From NCBI RefSeq assembly GCF_041296385.1, contig NC_091020.1, forward strand, positions 34,607,001 to 34,671,000: a DNA stretch of 64,000 nucleotides, written 5' to 3'. The DNA is from Aphelocoma coerulescens. Lineage: Eukaryota; Chordata; Aves; Passeriformes; Corvidae. A model generated the notes under the pieces. The model made no database searches and was not told where the DNA came from. It was given only the letters and a program-made list of their open reading frames with translations. A program made the position numbers and the translations under genes. This document shows, in pieces, positions 48,054 through 59,660 of this stretch (position 1 is the stretch's first letter; every line of letters begins with the position of its first letter).

Positions 48054-48395
48054 GGAATCACAGAATCATGGAATGGTTTGGAAAAAACTTAAAGCCCACC
48101 CAGTGCAATCCCTGTCATGGGCAGGGACACCTCCCACTGTCCCAGGCTGCTCCCAGCCCCAATGTCCAGCCTGGCCTTGGGCACTGCCAGGGATCCAGGG
48201 GCAGCCCCAGCTGCTCTGGGGATTCTATCCCAGCTCCTCCCCACCCTCCCAGGGAACAATTCCTTCCCAATATCCCATCTATCCCTGCCCTGTGGCAGTG
48301 GGAAGCCATTCCCTGTGTCCTGGCTCTCCAGCTCCTTATAAATATTCTCTCTCCATCTTTCTTGTTGGCTCCTTCAGGTCCTGGAAGGCCACAAA
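48054..48395 (-). mobile_element. CR1 LINE 3' fragment, variant-block subfamily
   Basis: Antisense copy of about 340 bp beginning GGAATCACAGAATCATGGAA. The diagnostic block reads GGATTCTATCCCAGCTCCTC (48220-48239), the reverse complement type of the variant at 45921. A GGTTGGAAGGGA stretch near its start is partly deleted (TTTGGAAAAAACTTAAAG). Confidence 0.9.
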
Positions 48396-50499
48396 TAAGG
48401 GCTAGGTTGTGGTTGTGATCTGTGTGAGGACCCTTTTGCTCTTCTTCCCAAAGGGGTTTCCCTGCATTCATTCCTACAGGGACTCAGTGCTGGAAATGTT
48501 TTCCTTTCAAAACGAGTTTTCTGTTGACTGAGACTGAACTGTCAGAGGTCAAATCAGGATCTGTAAAATACTTCTTGAGGTAAAACAAGGTTTGAAGACT
48601 AAATAAACTGATACTCACCTCTAAACTCCCATATCAGCACTCTGCATTTTACATTTTGCATGGACTTTTCCTGCCTTGACCTAAAAGAGATTTTGCTGCT
48701 TAGGGAGGCTCTGAACTCCTTAAGTCACATCAGGTAAAGGAGGTGGCACATCTTTCCCAGAAGCTCTGCAAGCAAAGTTTGTCACTGCAAAATACCCTGC
48801 TGCATCTTGATGGGCAAAAAGATGCTTCAAAATAATGTTTGTGGCAGCAGGAAAACGCCCAGGTATTTATCACTGCCATTCTTGCAGATGTGATCTTCTG
48901 TTTCTGCAAGGAAAAAGGGCTCCCATGTTTTATTCTTATGTTCAAGGGGCAGGACTTGGCCTAAGGAAATGGAAAATTCTGTGTATTCAGTAAAAAATGT
49001 GATTAATGGGAACATTTTGCACTTGTTTTTATCCTGCTGCTGTAGCCACGAAATAATTTTGTCTCCAAAGCTGCTGCTGAATTTACTGTCGGATTTTGTG
49101 TTACAAGAAAAGCAATGTTTTAATACTGGGAGAAACACATGTATGAATTTCTATACATAGAGAGAAATTTATGTGCCCTAGGGGTGCTCTGCTTTTGGTT
49201 CTTTTTCCTGCCCTTCCTGGTGGGATGCTGCTGGGAAAAAACTTCAGGAATCAGTGTCAAACTCCCTTTGGGATACCCTGGAAGCTGAAACTTCTATCCA
49301 GGTCTTCATCTATTTTATAAAATATTCTTTAAAAGAAGTAATGATGGAAGATCCTCTTATCCATGCTGGGTTGTGTAATACCTTTATACTATAAATTACA
49401 TAAAATATATTACTGAAGTGAGCAAACTTGTCTGCAGACAAATCGGATTTTACATTTTCACTTGGCAAAAAGATGGAATTTGGGACGTTTTGGAGATGGA
49501 TTTTTATCTTGTGAGTCCATAAGTGGAGACAATTTAATGAGTGGCTTGTAGAATTGATAACTGATTTTTTGTTCTTTATTTGTTGCTAATATGGAGAGAA
49601 TACAAGTTGTAAGGAGAGAGAAAATGTCATATTTTTAATCTTTAAAAAGTGCCTGGGAATTGTGAGGGACTTAAATCCTTTTCAACAAAGTAAATTCTAT
49701 GGAAATGTTCTGAAAGCCAAAATGTAGTGAATTAATTCAAGTGATTTTGTTTCAGGTTTTATATTTGTCCATTTATTTATTTAGCTGTGTAGTCTTTTAA
49801 AGCCATGTAAGGAAAATGTAATGGAAAAAAATAAATGGAACTTAGACTTTTTGATCTATTCCTGACCGTGGTAACAGGGACATTTTAATGAGACATCACT
49901 TAATTGAGTGGAGGCTTGATTTCTCTCAGATTTTCTCACTATACATAAAGAGCTTAATATTTCAATTTAAATATTTCACTGGGGGAAAATGGACAAGCCA
50001 GTTTAAAATAGGATCTTTTATCCCTGAGGGAGAAAAGTGTTGGCATGTGTGGTCTCTCCTGCAGGGAATTCTCATTCTGAAATTTCTCAGTGTTAATGTT
50101 ACTTGTGGGGATTATTTAAAACTAAAATTTCCCTTCTTGTATCTGTTCAAGAGCCATTTGAACATTGAGTATTTTATTTTAAAGGCAATTTAGGAAAATA
50201 GGTACTTTTGGAGCATTCCTGTGCCTCCAACTTTTCCTTCAGGACTGAATTTTACAGAAATCGGAAGTAGTTTTACAGTTTGGAATTGCATATTCAATTT
50301 TTTAAATATAAAATGTGTTTCTTAATAATCAGGTATCCTTTCCAAAGAAAAAAGAGATGCTTTGCTGTTGGGTTTAGGTTTGTTTTCTTTTAATGTAGCT
50401 GAATTTTCACTCATCCTGCTTGGGAGCTGGATCTGGCTTCCCTTTGGACAGGCTTGCAGCTATCCTGGATCCCATGGTTTTGCTTTGGGAATACTTCAG

Positions 50500-51200
50500 T
50501 CGTAGAATAGAATCATGGAATCATCAAGGCTGGAAAAGCCCTCTAAGATCATGGAATCCAACCATTCCCCAAGGCCACGCTGCCCCGTGTCCCCAAGTGC
50601 CACATCCACACAGCTTTGAAATCCCTCCAGGGATGGGGACTCCACTCCTGCCCTGGGCTGGACAAACCTTTTCCTTGCAGGAATTTTCCCAATGTCCACC
50701 CTGAGCCTCCCCTGGCCCAGCCTGAGGCCGTTCCCTCTCCTCCTGTCCCTGTTCCCTGGCAGCAGAGCCCGACCCCCCCGGCTGCCCCCTCCTGTCAGGG
50801 ACTTGTGCAGAGCCACAAGGTCCCCCCTGAGCCTCCTTTGCTCCAGCCTGAGCCCCTTTCCCAGCTCCCTCAGGAATTCTCCAGCCCCTTCCCAGCTCTG
50901 TTCCCTTCCCTGGACACGCTCCAGCCCCTCCTTGTCCTTCTTGTCCTGAGGGTTCCAAACCTGTCCCCAGAATCTGAAGTTCCACAGGAATGCCAGCACA
51001 GGGCACTGTCCCTACCCTGGGCTCGTGACCACACAATTCCTGGTCCAATGCAGGTGCCAGTGGCCTCTGACACACCTGGGCACACCTGGGCACACCTGGG
51101 CACACCTGGGCACACCTGGGCTCATTCCAAGCCCTCAGCACCCCCAGGGCTGTTCCTGCCGGGCACTTCCCAGCCCCTCTGGCCCCGGGCCCAGGGTGAC
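50500..51200 (-). mobile_element. CR1 LINE fragment of an older subfamily, about 700 bp
   Basis: The longest CR1 copy here. It begins ATCATGGAATCATCAAGGCT, with TCTAAGATCATGGAATCCAA, GTGCCACATCCACACAGCTT and GGGATGGGGACTCCACTCCT, then AGCCTCCTTTGCTCCAGCCT and TTCCCTGGACACGCTCCAGC. The far end contains CTCAGCACCCCCAGGGCTGT, which matches the CR1 region after the internal CACCTGGGCACAC motif. That motif has been amplified into the array at 51061-51120. Confidence 0.85.
51061..51120. repeat. CACACCTGGG decamer minisatellite
   Basis: Five perfect consecutive CACACCTGGG units (51071-51120) with a partial unit to the left. They lie inside the CR1 copy at 50500-51200. Confidence 0.95.
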
Positions 51201-52539
51201 CATCAGTGAAAGTGGCTTGGAAGGAAACAATCCAGGAGAGCCAGGAATTGTAGCAAACTGCTGGAAAAGGGCTTCTCTAGTGGATATTCTTTAATCATCT
51301 TCCTCTCTGTGTGACCACCTCATTTGTGAGCTTTGCAGTAAGGAAAGACTTCAAGGGTAAACCCCGACAGTATTTCAGCAAATAAACAGCTGATAAATGC
51401 CCAGGACAATGGAAACCCCTTGCAGGACTGGCTGAATAAACACAGCTTTGCAGTTATTCCTATGGTTCAAATTGAAATTGATTTTTTTAGAGAATTAGGT
51501 ACCTTTTTTCTATGTATTGCTTCCAGTGCTGGGCTGTAGATGATGACAATGAGCTCCAAATCCAACTAAAGATTAAAAATCAACTTAAGATTAAAAGCTA
51601 ATCATGTTGTTAGCTATTGCTGACTAGTTAGTAGAGCTTATTAAAAGTACATCCAGTACAAATATTGCCTCTAAATAATTACAAACTTTTATTAGCATTG
51701 TAATTAAGAGCGGGCTGGCTGCAAGTGACACCTCACAAAGAAAATGATGCCTGGCAGTTGTACTTTCTTCCTAATATTAACTAGATTTTCCTTCCCAGCA
51801 GGGCCTTGAGCAGTGGTTTGCAGGTGGGGATCTGCAGATAAGTGTTGGAGCAGGGATGGCTGTGTGTGATGCAATGCCAGCTTCAAGGGCCAGTTTCGTA
51901 TCAAAGGAAGGGGGTTTATTACCAAGATAAACAGCAAGATGAGCGTGAATCATCATTTGATGCAGGGAAGCAGGACGAGGTGCTCATAACTGGTCAAAGA
52001 CCCTCGCCCTCTGGGGGCTCAGCCTGAGCTGAGATGACAAAACTAAACAAATTTCTGTAATTTTAACTAAAATTTACAGCACTACAGAATCCCCTCCCGT
52101 TGGTGTTCCATTTCTATTTGCTTATTTATTTTCCTGTATTTATTTTTAGCTCCAGCAGCCATTCCAGGTCTTTAGCCAGCTCTCCTACTGGCATTTCCCC
52201 ATTTGCACATGGACTCAAGAGTGTTTCACCAGCAGACATTCAATGTTGTTGTTCCTTTCTGATTCTCACTGTGCTAATTAAGAAGGTATTTTTGTATAAT
52301 TATTAGTCCCTTCAGTGACACATCATTTCTGCTGGCTGGGGACAGTCAGGGCAGCTCCCCCTGTGCAGCCATGAGCTGCTCCCAGGGATTGTCAGGATGT
52401 TGGAGGGATGCAGAAGGGGCAGAGATCACCAGGAGATGCAGAGGAGATGGCAATCAAATTTATCCCCACGTCTGGCTGCTCCAAGAAATGAATATTAAAA
52501 TGTGTTTGGAAGTTTACGAGTTAATCCACACCCATCGGG

Positions 52540-52918
52540 GTGCTCACCTGGAGAGGAGAAGGCTCCAGGGAGAGCTCAGAGCCCCTTGCAGGGCCTAAAG
52601 GGGCTCCAGGAGAGCTGGAGAGGGACTGGGGACAAGGGCTGGAGGGACAGGATACAGGGAATGGCTTTAAGCTGAAAGTGGGGAAATTTAGATGGGATAT
52701 TGGGAAGGAATTGTTCCCTGGGAGGGTGGGCAGGCCCTGGCACAGGGTGCCCAGAGCAGCTGGGGCTGCCCCTGGATCCCTGGCAGTGCCCAAGGCCAGG
52801 CTGGACATTGGGGCTTGGAGCAGCCTGGGACAGTGGGAGGTGTCCCTGCCCATGGCAGGGGTGGCACTGAGTGGGCTTTGTAGTTTGTTCCAACCTAAAC
52901 ACTTCTGGGATTCTATGA
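52540..52918 (+). mobile_element. CR1 LINE 3' fragment, young copy
   Basis: Sense copy of about 380 bp from CACCTGGAGAGGAGAAGGCT through GGAATTGTTCCCTGGGAGGG and CACAGGGTGCCCAGAGCAGC to ACTTCTGGGATTCTATGAAT, with the expected CR1 3' end. Confidence 0.92.
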
Positions 52919-54823
52919 ATTTTTTTTGCATCACTTTGCCTTGAGAAGTTTCTCAGGGATGAAATTCATCTTTTAACTCTTGCAGCCCTGTGTATTAACT
53001 TAAATTACTCCCCCAAAAGGCAGATTAACACAAAAACATGACCAAAGCTCTCAGCCAGTTTTAGAACTGAGTTTGTTGGAAGCAGAGCTGGTGGTCACCT
53101 GGAAAGGGATGGATTTACCAGCGTGGGGTTGATGTGAAGAAAAGTAAAACTGGATTGATGTCTTTGCCAGGCAGTGGACTTTGAGGATATTTAAGTGTCT
53201 CTGAAAAGATACCATGGGCAAAACAAGGCTTGTCCCAGCTCTCCTGAGCATTCCTGAGCCATCCACAGAGCTGGGATGGACTGAGCTCCATCTGCAGCCT
53301 AATCTGAGGCAGCTAATTTAAAAATGTATAATTCTGCCTGCTACTGGCACATCACTGTGACTGATGACATCTTTAGGGGAAATAGGAGGCACTGGGGGCT
53401 CTGGAATGTTTTCTTGTAGGCATGAGCCCAGTGTTTGTTGTGGCAGGAGCTCGTTAGTTGCTGTTTTGACAATTAAAGTTTGGATTTCTGAGATGGTCCC
53501 GTCTTATTTCCTTTTCATAGTAGCAAACATTGTCTTTGTAGCGCCCCAGCTTCTGTCCTTGTCAGGGGTTGTTAGGAAGTTCTTTTGATGTCCCAGAATA
53601 GCAGCTTGGGTGGCCTTTCCTTCCATATTCATGGGGTTTGCAGATGCCACAGAGCTCCCATCAGGTTCCTCGGCATCCTGTGGAAAATCCAATATTCCCA
53701 CGTGGACAAAATCAGCCCTGCAGGAGTTTAGATCTCAGCTCCATTGCAGGAGAAAAGCAAATTCCAGGAGTGCTTATCAGGTGGAAATTGGGGATTAGCC
53801 TGTAAATAAGAGGGCTCAGAGCACATGCAGGTGACCCGGCGTCAGTTTGGGTTTAATCTCAATTACTTGGGCTGCTGTGGAATTAAAGATTTTAAATTGA
53901 AATTAATGCTGATCTGAAAGGTAACAATAAAGGCTCTGTGCCTTTATGCAGAGAAAATTCCTGAGTGTTCTCCTGGGCTGTGGCATGGAATAACCTTGAA
54001 AACAGCACAGAAAGGGGAATTTGCAATTTCATCAAACCGTAGAAAGAATCTCTTCTTTTCTAAGTCATTCTGCTGGGTTTTTTTCCAATTTTTAACGTTT
54101 TTCCTCCTGCTTTAAAGACCAGAAAAGATGTGGATGTCATCAATAGACTTTTAACAGATAGTCAGAGAGGGAGGATGGACAAGAAGCTCCCATTTATGGG
54201 ATTTTACTACCTCTAGGAGCATGGGAATGGGTTGGAATTGTTGCTACAATGCTTTCACACACCAGAAGAAAGAGCTAAACTTTTCTTTTTGTCACTTTTT
54301 ACTCTTTCTGTGGTTGGAGAGAGATCTGGGTGGTGCTGCTTTTCTGGTTTTATGGAATTTACTGGGTTTTGGTGGTGTTTTTTTAAGCATCACTGTATCT
54401 GAAAATACCATGCAGTGAAATTAAAACTTGGGGTTTAGCTGGGATGCTCCATATGATGATTTTGAAGGGATTTCTTCCTTGAGCAGAATGTTGACTTTCC
54501 AAATGCAAATGCTGATATTGTGTGATATTTTTAGGAGTGCTGTTTATTACCTTGCAAAGCCTTGAATGTCTGAGCAATCTTTAGATGGAGAACATGCTGC
54601 AAAAGCTTCAGTGATAAACCCATGAAATCGGAAATGGAAACTTTCTGAGATGGTTTTCTTTTGTTGTTTTCTTGACAGAGTTTTGCATATCCATTAATGA
54701 ATTTTAATGACAGGATTAGCTCCCCTGCAATCCGTGGTGCTCTCTAGCAATATTGTGTTTTGATAGGCAGTATTATGCTGCATTATCCTAAAGAATGGAT
54801 TCTTTTCCTTTGCTTTTTGCCAG

Positions 54824-54925
54824 GGGAGCTTCGTGGCCTGCATGACAGCCATCCTGAGGCAAATGGAGGATTATCACTATGCCCATTTAATCAAGACTTT
54901 TGGGAAGATGAGGTCGGATGTTGTG
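54824..54925 (+). CDS. DOCK1: DOCK1 internal exon, 102 bp
   Basis: This exon encodes 34 residues starting GSFVACMTAILRQMEDYHYA and ending KMRSDVV. It is preceded by a pyrimidine tract and CAG (54821-54823) and followed by GTGAGT. Both ends are in phase 0. The sequence is characteristic of the DOCK-A group (DOCK1/2/5); I choose DOCK1 because the antisense INSYN2A gene is nested in DOCK1 in other vertebrates. DOCK1 (DOCK180) is a cytoplasmic guanine-nucleotide exchange factor for Rac that works with ELMO and CRK in engulfment, migration and myoblast fusion. These residues belong to the helical region between the lipid-binding DHR-1 and catalytic DHR-2 domains, so no catalytic residue is encoded here. 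Confidence 0.93.
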
Positions 54926-56422
54926 GTGAGTTTAATTTGGTTTATCTCTTTGTAAGATAGCTCAGCTTGTGTTTGGGGTTTTTTTTTCCTGTTAGTGGTC
55001 ATTCAGTGCACTTGTGAGATGTGAACAAAATGTGCTTGGCATTCCAGATTTAATATGAAATAATTATTTAAGCACTGTGACACACACAGGAGTACAGCTG
55101 GAGCTGTTCAGTGTTTTAAAACAAGAGCCAGTGGATTGAAGGCAATTAAAGAAAGCAGTAAAATAGAGTAGTGATGAGATATTACTAAAATGTGGTAGGG
55201 AAAGAAGAAAAATAAATATAAAAAAGGCTTTCTTAGGAAAGGAACTTTCAGTGTTAAATCTTCCAGATGTCCTGATTTCCTTCCTTGAAGTAGCTTTTAG
55301 TTAGAGATCTGCTCACTTTCCCTTTTATGCAGAACACTTTAACCTTAAAGATGCCCTTTGTTGTTAAATAAGCAATAATAATTGAAATTTGTCTTCCCAG
55401 AGTCGTTGGGTAGCCTGGCTAAGGCAACAACCCGAGTTAATTACAGCATAATAGAAGGGAGTTTATGGCTGAGGAGATAACTTTGTAATAACCTGAAACT
55501 ACCACTGCCATATGGCCAGGCAGGGCTGGGAGGGGACACCCAACTCCCTGGCTGAGCTCCAGCAGTCAGTGATGACCCAGAGCCTGCTCAGCTCTGCCAC
55601 ATCCCCTCTGCCACCCTGGGAATGCTCCAGGCAGCTTCCACCTGGATTTTAATCCTTCTGCAGCTTCTCTTCTCCCTTCCAGACCCACCAGAACAGCTCC
55701 AGGCTCGTTCTTTTGTGTAACTTTCATGTTTGGACTTTCCAGTTTGTCTTGAATTTGTATTCTTCTTCTTTCTGCCTGTGTTAGGCAAGGTCAGAGCTCT
55801 TTACCTGGTTCCAGTTTTCGGGTGCTGAAGCCCCTTTTTGCACCTGCTCTGGCATCTCTGAAGCTCAGAGCTGCTGTTTTAAGAGGGAGAAGGCAAAGTC
55901 CAGCTGCAAATTGCTGCAGATGGGATCACTGAATTGAAAGGGCTGCTTCCCACTGAGCCTCCTTTGGGATCCTGGAGCATTTCCATGGATGGGCACTGAG
56001 AGCAGAACATTCCCAAACCAAATGCAGATAATGGGCTGAAGAGAATGGTTATAGCAGAGAGAAGAGACCTACTAAGGTTTATAAAGCCAAATCTTTCTCT
56101 AATTTTAAAGCAGTTCAAACCATTTGGCTCTGGAAAAGGAATTCCGATGGAGAAAGGGAAAAGCAGCTTGCTCTGAAAAGGTGTTGTGGTTTATCCCATC
56201 ACTTCCACAGCCCTCCCTGCACTGGGATGGGGAAGGGAATCAGGGAAAGGTCAAACCTGTGGGTTGAGATTAGAACTGTTTCATAATGGAAATAAAGTTT
56301 AAAAAAAAAGAAAAAAAATTATTATCGTTTTCATTATAGAATAATAGAAGAGGTTATGACAAAATATCTAATTTATAAAATGAAAATAATAGAAAATATA
56401 TTCCTCTATGTAGTGATAAAGA

Positions 56423-56484
56423 CACAACAAAATCATAATGATAATGATGATTATAATAATAATAGTAATGATGATAATAATGGC
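56423..56484. repeat. AAT/ATG trinucleotide-like tract
   Basis: An imperfect run of AAT, AATG and GAT units follows about 150 bp of A-rich sequence. Confidence 0.8.
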
Positions 56485-58082
56485 AATTAAAAAATAAAGA
56501 TCAAGGGAGGAATAAAGCCCCAGACAGAGCAGTGATGCCCAAACAGCTGCTCAGCACCCGTCCCCCAGCACAGATCAGTGCTCCCAGCCAGTTCCCCCAG
56601 TTTATAAACTGGGCCTGGCATTCCAAGGTGTGGAATGTCCCTTTGGCCACTTCAGGTCACCTGTCCTGGCCACGCTCCTCCCAAATTCTTGTGCAGCTCC
56701 TCGCTGGTGGAGTGAAAAGTCCTTGACTCAGGGTAAGCTCTGCTCAGCAAAATCCAGAGTATCAGTGTGCTCTCAACATTAATTTCAACCCAAATCCAAA
56801 CCACAGCTACCAGGAAGAAAATTAACTCTATCCAGCCAAAATCAGGACAACATGGGATGAAAAAATGCAGAGAGAAAAGTACTGCTCAGGAAAGCTGGGC
56901 TTTTTCTAGTGAAACTCTTTTCAAGTCTCACTTTTGTGGTCTAAGTTGTGAGAAAGGTGCTTGTGTAGGTCAGAGCTCCCTTGGTGAGAGCAAGGGAGTG
57001 GTCATGGAGCTGAAATTTGGCAAGGGCTGTGTTTATAATTGCTGCTCTTCAGGGTGTGATTTATGTGCTTGCAGTTCTCTGGGATCCATGAGGAATCACT
57101 TCTTTCTTTGGTCTGGACTCTGGATATCCATCTTTATCTGCATGTTCTGGGCTTGTGTAGCTGCAGTTGCTCTGGACTCTTAAAATCACATTTTCCATCA
57201 GAACAGGAACTGTTTCACTGCTTGTTTTCCACTCTTCTGCTCACCTGTCAATCGTTTGGGTTTGATATTTGAATCCAGACCTGGGCAGTTGCTGTAATAC
57301 TTATTATATCTTTAATGAAAATGTGTCTTTTAAATGTTTTAATGTTGTTCTCTAAAGGATAATGTGTGTTAATGGAAACTGAAGTACATAATAAGCTGGT
57401 AAAACATTAAACGGGGAATATGTTTGTGGTAGAAAATGCTTCCTTAAACTGATTTTAAATAATATTAATTAAGGTGTGGAGGTTTAATGGCAGAGCATTT
57501 TTAATCCTGTAAGTGAAGGAAACTACAGGGAGTAAATCAAATTTTCTTCCTTTTTTTTTCATGGTTTTTTCACTCTTTTAATCCAACAATTTTTTGAGCC
57601 ACTGCCATTTGACTCACCCAGCAGAACTAAAATCCAGGAGTCTTTGCATTTAAAGCCAGACCTGGAGGTGAAAACTGCACCTCCTATTGCAGAGGATTCC
57701 ATTTAATCACAAAGCAGTGATTTAGAACTGAGACTAAATTCAGCCAGGCAGAAATGAAAAGCTTTTTCTTAAAAAAAAAAAAAGGCAAGAGAAGGAGAAA
57801 ACTAAAGCTGGGGTTGCTTCTTCACCACTGGAGACCCTTAAATCTTCCTTCAGCCTCTGCTCTTGCTCAAGCAGGAGTTGGAAGCTCTGTGCTGGAAGTG
57901 CTGGGGGAAGCTTTATGGTCTGTGTTATGTAGGTGGCAGGTTGAGATTATTATAGTGGTCATATTTGGCCTCAAAAGTGTGCGAGAAGATGAGGTGGAGT
58001 GCAATAAAAGCAGTCTTCTACCTCTGCAGAACAGAGAGTTTAGATTTATTAAGGAATGTCTGTTCAAAGAGGAATTTCTTGC

Positions 58083-58125
58083 GTTAAGATCCCTTCCAGC
58101 CCAAACTCTGCAGTGATTCTGTAAA
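58083..58125 (+). mobile_element. Possible CR1 LINE extreme 3' end
   Basis: Short match: GTTAAGATCCCTTCCAGCCC followed by AAACTCTGCAGTGATTCTGT. It is too short to be certain. Confidence 0.55.
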
Positions 58126-59044
58126 ATCAAAATCTGTGATTCTGCTGTCATCCTGAGGTGAAACATTATCTAAGATCACTGAGCTTATTTCTGGGACTAA
58201 CTGATTCCTCTCCCCTTTTTCCTTGGTAGAAAATATTTTTATTTGAGACATGTGTGGTTTAGTTGACAAAAAATGCCTGTTAATGTTCTGCCATGTGGAG
58301 AATCTCAGGCTGAGCTCAGGCTGTTTGCTTTCCATCAGTGGATGGGAATGTTTTAGGGGTCTTACCTGCTGTAAATTCTATTTCCTATTAAGTAGGATTT
58401 GTAGTTGGAGAGAGAGCAGGAGTTGTAACCCTTCCTCCTTCAGTACAGGTTTTATTTTCAGAAAAATTGGTGCTGCTTCCAGTTATACTGAAAATACCCA
58501 GTTTTTTCTTGTCCTGGTGGCTTCCCTCTCTTCCCAGCCCCTCAAAAACCCTGAGTTTTCCTCATAAAAGGAGGTTAACTCATCCAAACCATTTGCTTTT
58601 CTATGAGAAGCATAAAACGGAAAAGAGAGCAATATTATGAATACATAAACCCCAGGTGAGCATCAGGAGCTTTTTATTTGATCAATAATTAGCTGAGTTG
58701 TTACAGAGCATTATTTAAAGTACCTGGGTGAGCGTGGGGTTATTAAAATGTAACTATCAGGGGATGGAAATGTAGAGCTGAATCAGCAAAGTGGGTCAGA
58801 ACCCCCAGGGTCAGGAAGGAACCAAATCATCAACAGTGGAATTCTTTCACCAAAACACAGGGAAAATGAGCAGGGAAATGTGCAGTTTGAGCTCTGCAAT
58901 GAAGGCAGATCTTCCTGAGCTAAAGGAGTGGCTCTGGGATGAGCTGGGCTTTGCCCAGTGGTGACATCTGAAGCAGGAGCAGTTCCAGACTTGCTCTCCA
59001 CCCTGTTAATGCCCAAAGCATCAGGATCTGGTTCACTGGGTACG

Positions 59045-59120
59045 GTGGTGTTTGGTCAGAGGTTGGATTTGGTGATCCTGGGGGTCTTTTCCCACTTTAA
59101 TGATTCTGGGATTCTGTGAT
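59045..59120 (+). mobile_element. CR1 LINE 3' end, older subfamily
   Basis: Sense piece: GTTTGGTCAGAGGTTGGATT, TGGTGATCCTGGGGGTCTTT and TAATGATTCTGGGATTCTGT. It is the same 3' type as the copy at 13705. Confidence 0.78.
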
Positions 59121-59206
59121 CTTTACTGATGTTGTGTTGTCAAACGACAGAGGAGTTATTTCACCAGGGGTATTCTGCACATGGTGGAGCCCAGCACCCT
59201 GGAAGT

Positions 59207-59325
59207 TCACAGAATCCCAGAATAGCTGGGGTTGGGTTGGAAGGGACCTCTGGAAATTGCCCAGTCCAACCCACTGCCAGGGCAGGGTCCAGGTAGGTTT
59301 GGAATGACTCCAGAGAGGGGGAAAT
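59207..59325 (-). mobile_element. CR1 LINE 3' fragment
   Basis: Antisense piece: CACAGAATCCCAGAATAGCT, GGTTGGAAGGGACCTCTGGA and CAGTCCAACCCACTGCCAGG. It belongs to a different CR1 subfamily from its neighbours and faces the copy at 59045 tail to tail. Confidence 0.8.
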
Positions 59326-59372
59326 TCCACCTTGCTTTGTGAAATAGAAACATGTAGAGAGAATATTTAAAG

Positions 59373-59660
59373 GGATGGAGGGACAGGACTCAGGGAATGG
59401 CTTCCCAGTGCCAGAGGGCAGGGATAGACGGGATATTGGGAAGGAATTGTTCCCTGGGAGGGTGGGCAGGCCCTGGCACAGGGTGCCCAGAGCAGCTGGG
59501 GCTGCCCCTGGATCCCTGGCAGTGCCCAAGGCCAGGCTAGACATTGGGGCTGGGAGCAGCCTGGGACAGTGGGAGGTGTCCCTGCCCATGGCAGGGGTGG
59601 GATGAGATGGGATTTAAGGTCCTTCCCAACCCAAACCAGTCTGGGATTCTGTGATTCTTA
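59373..59660 (+). mobile_element. CR1 LINE 3' fragment, young copy
   Basis: Sense copy from GGATGGAGGGACAGGACTCA through GGGCAGGCCCTGGCACAGGG and AGACATTGGGGCTGGGAGCA to CCAGTCTGGGATTCTGTGAT. Confidence 0.92.

Larger units (their letters stand above)
35411..54823. other. DOCK1 intronic DNA right of the CpG island
   Basis: No exon was recognised in this 19.4 kb. From 35.4 to 41.7 kb the sequence is unique apart from simple repeats; 35.9-36.6 kb is moderately GC-rich with long overlapping open frames on both strands that I do not accept as genes. From 41.75 kb onward CR1 copies become frequent. The stretch 42766-42838 is a T-rich tract, and 51061-51120 is a decamer array within a CR1 copy. Confidence 0.7.

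Noticed and set aside
51061..51120. Regular short repeats considered as a CRISPR-like array
   Set aside because: The units are contiguous 10-mers without spacers and lie in a CR1 copy in a vertebrate intron.
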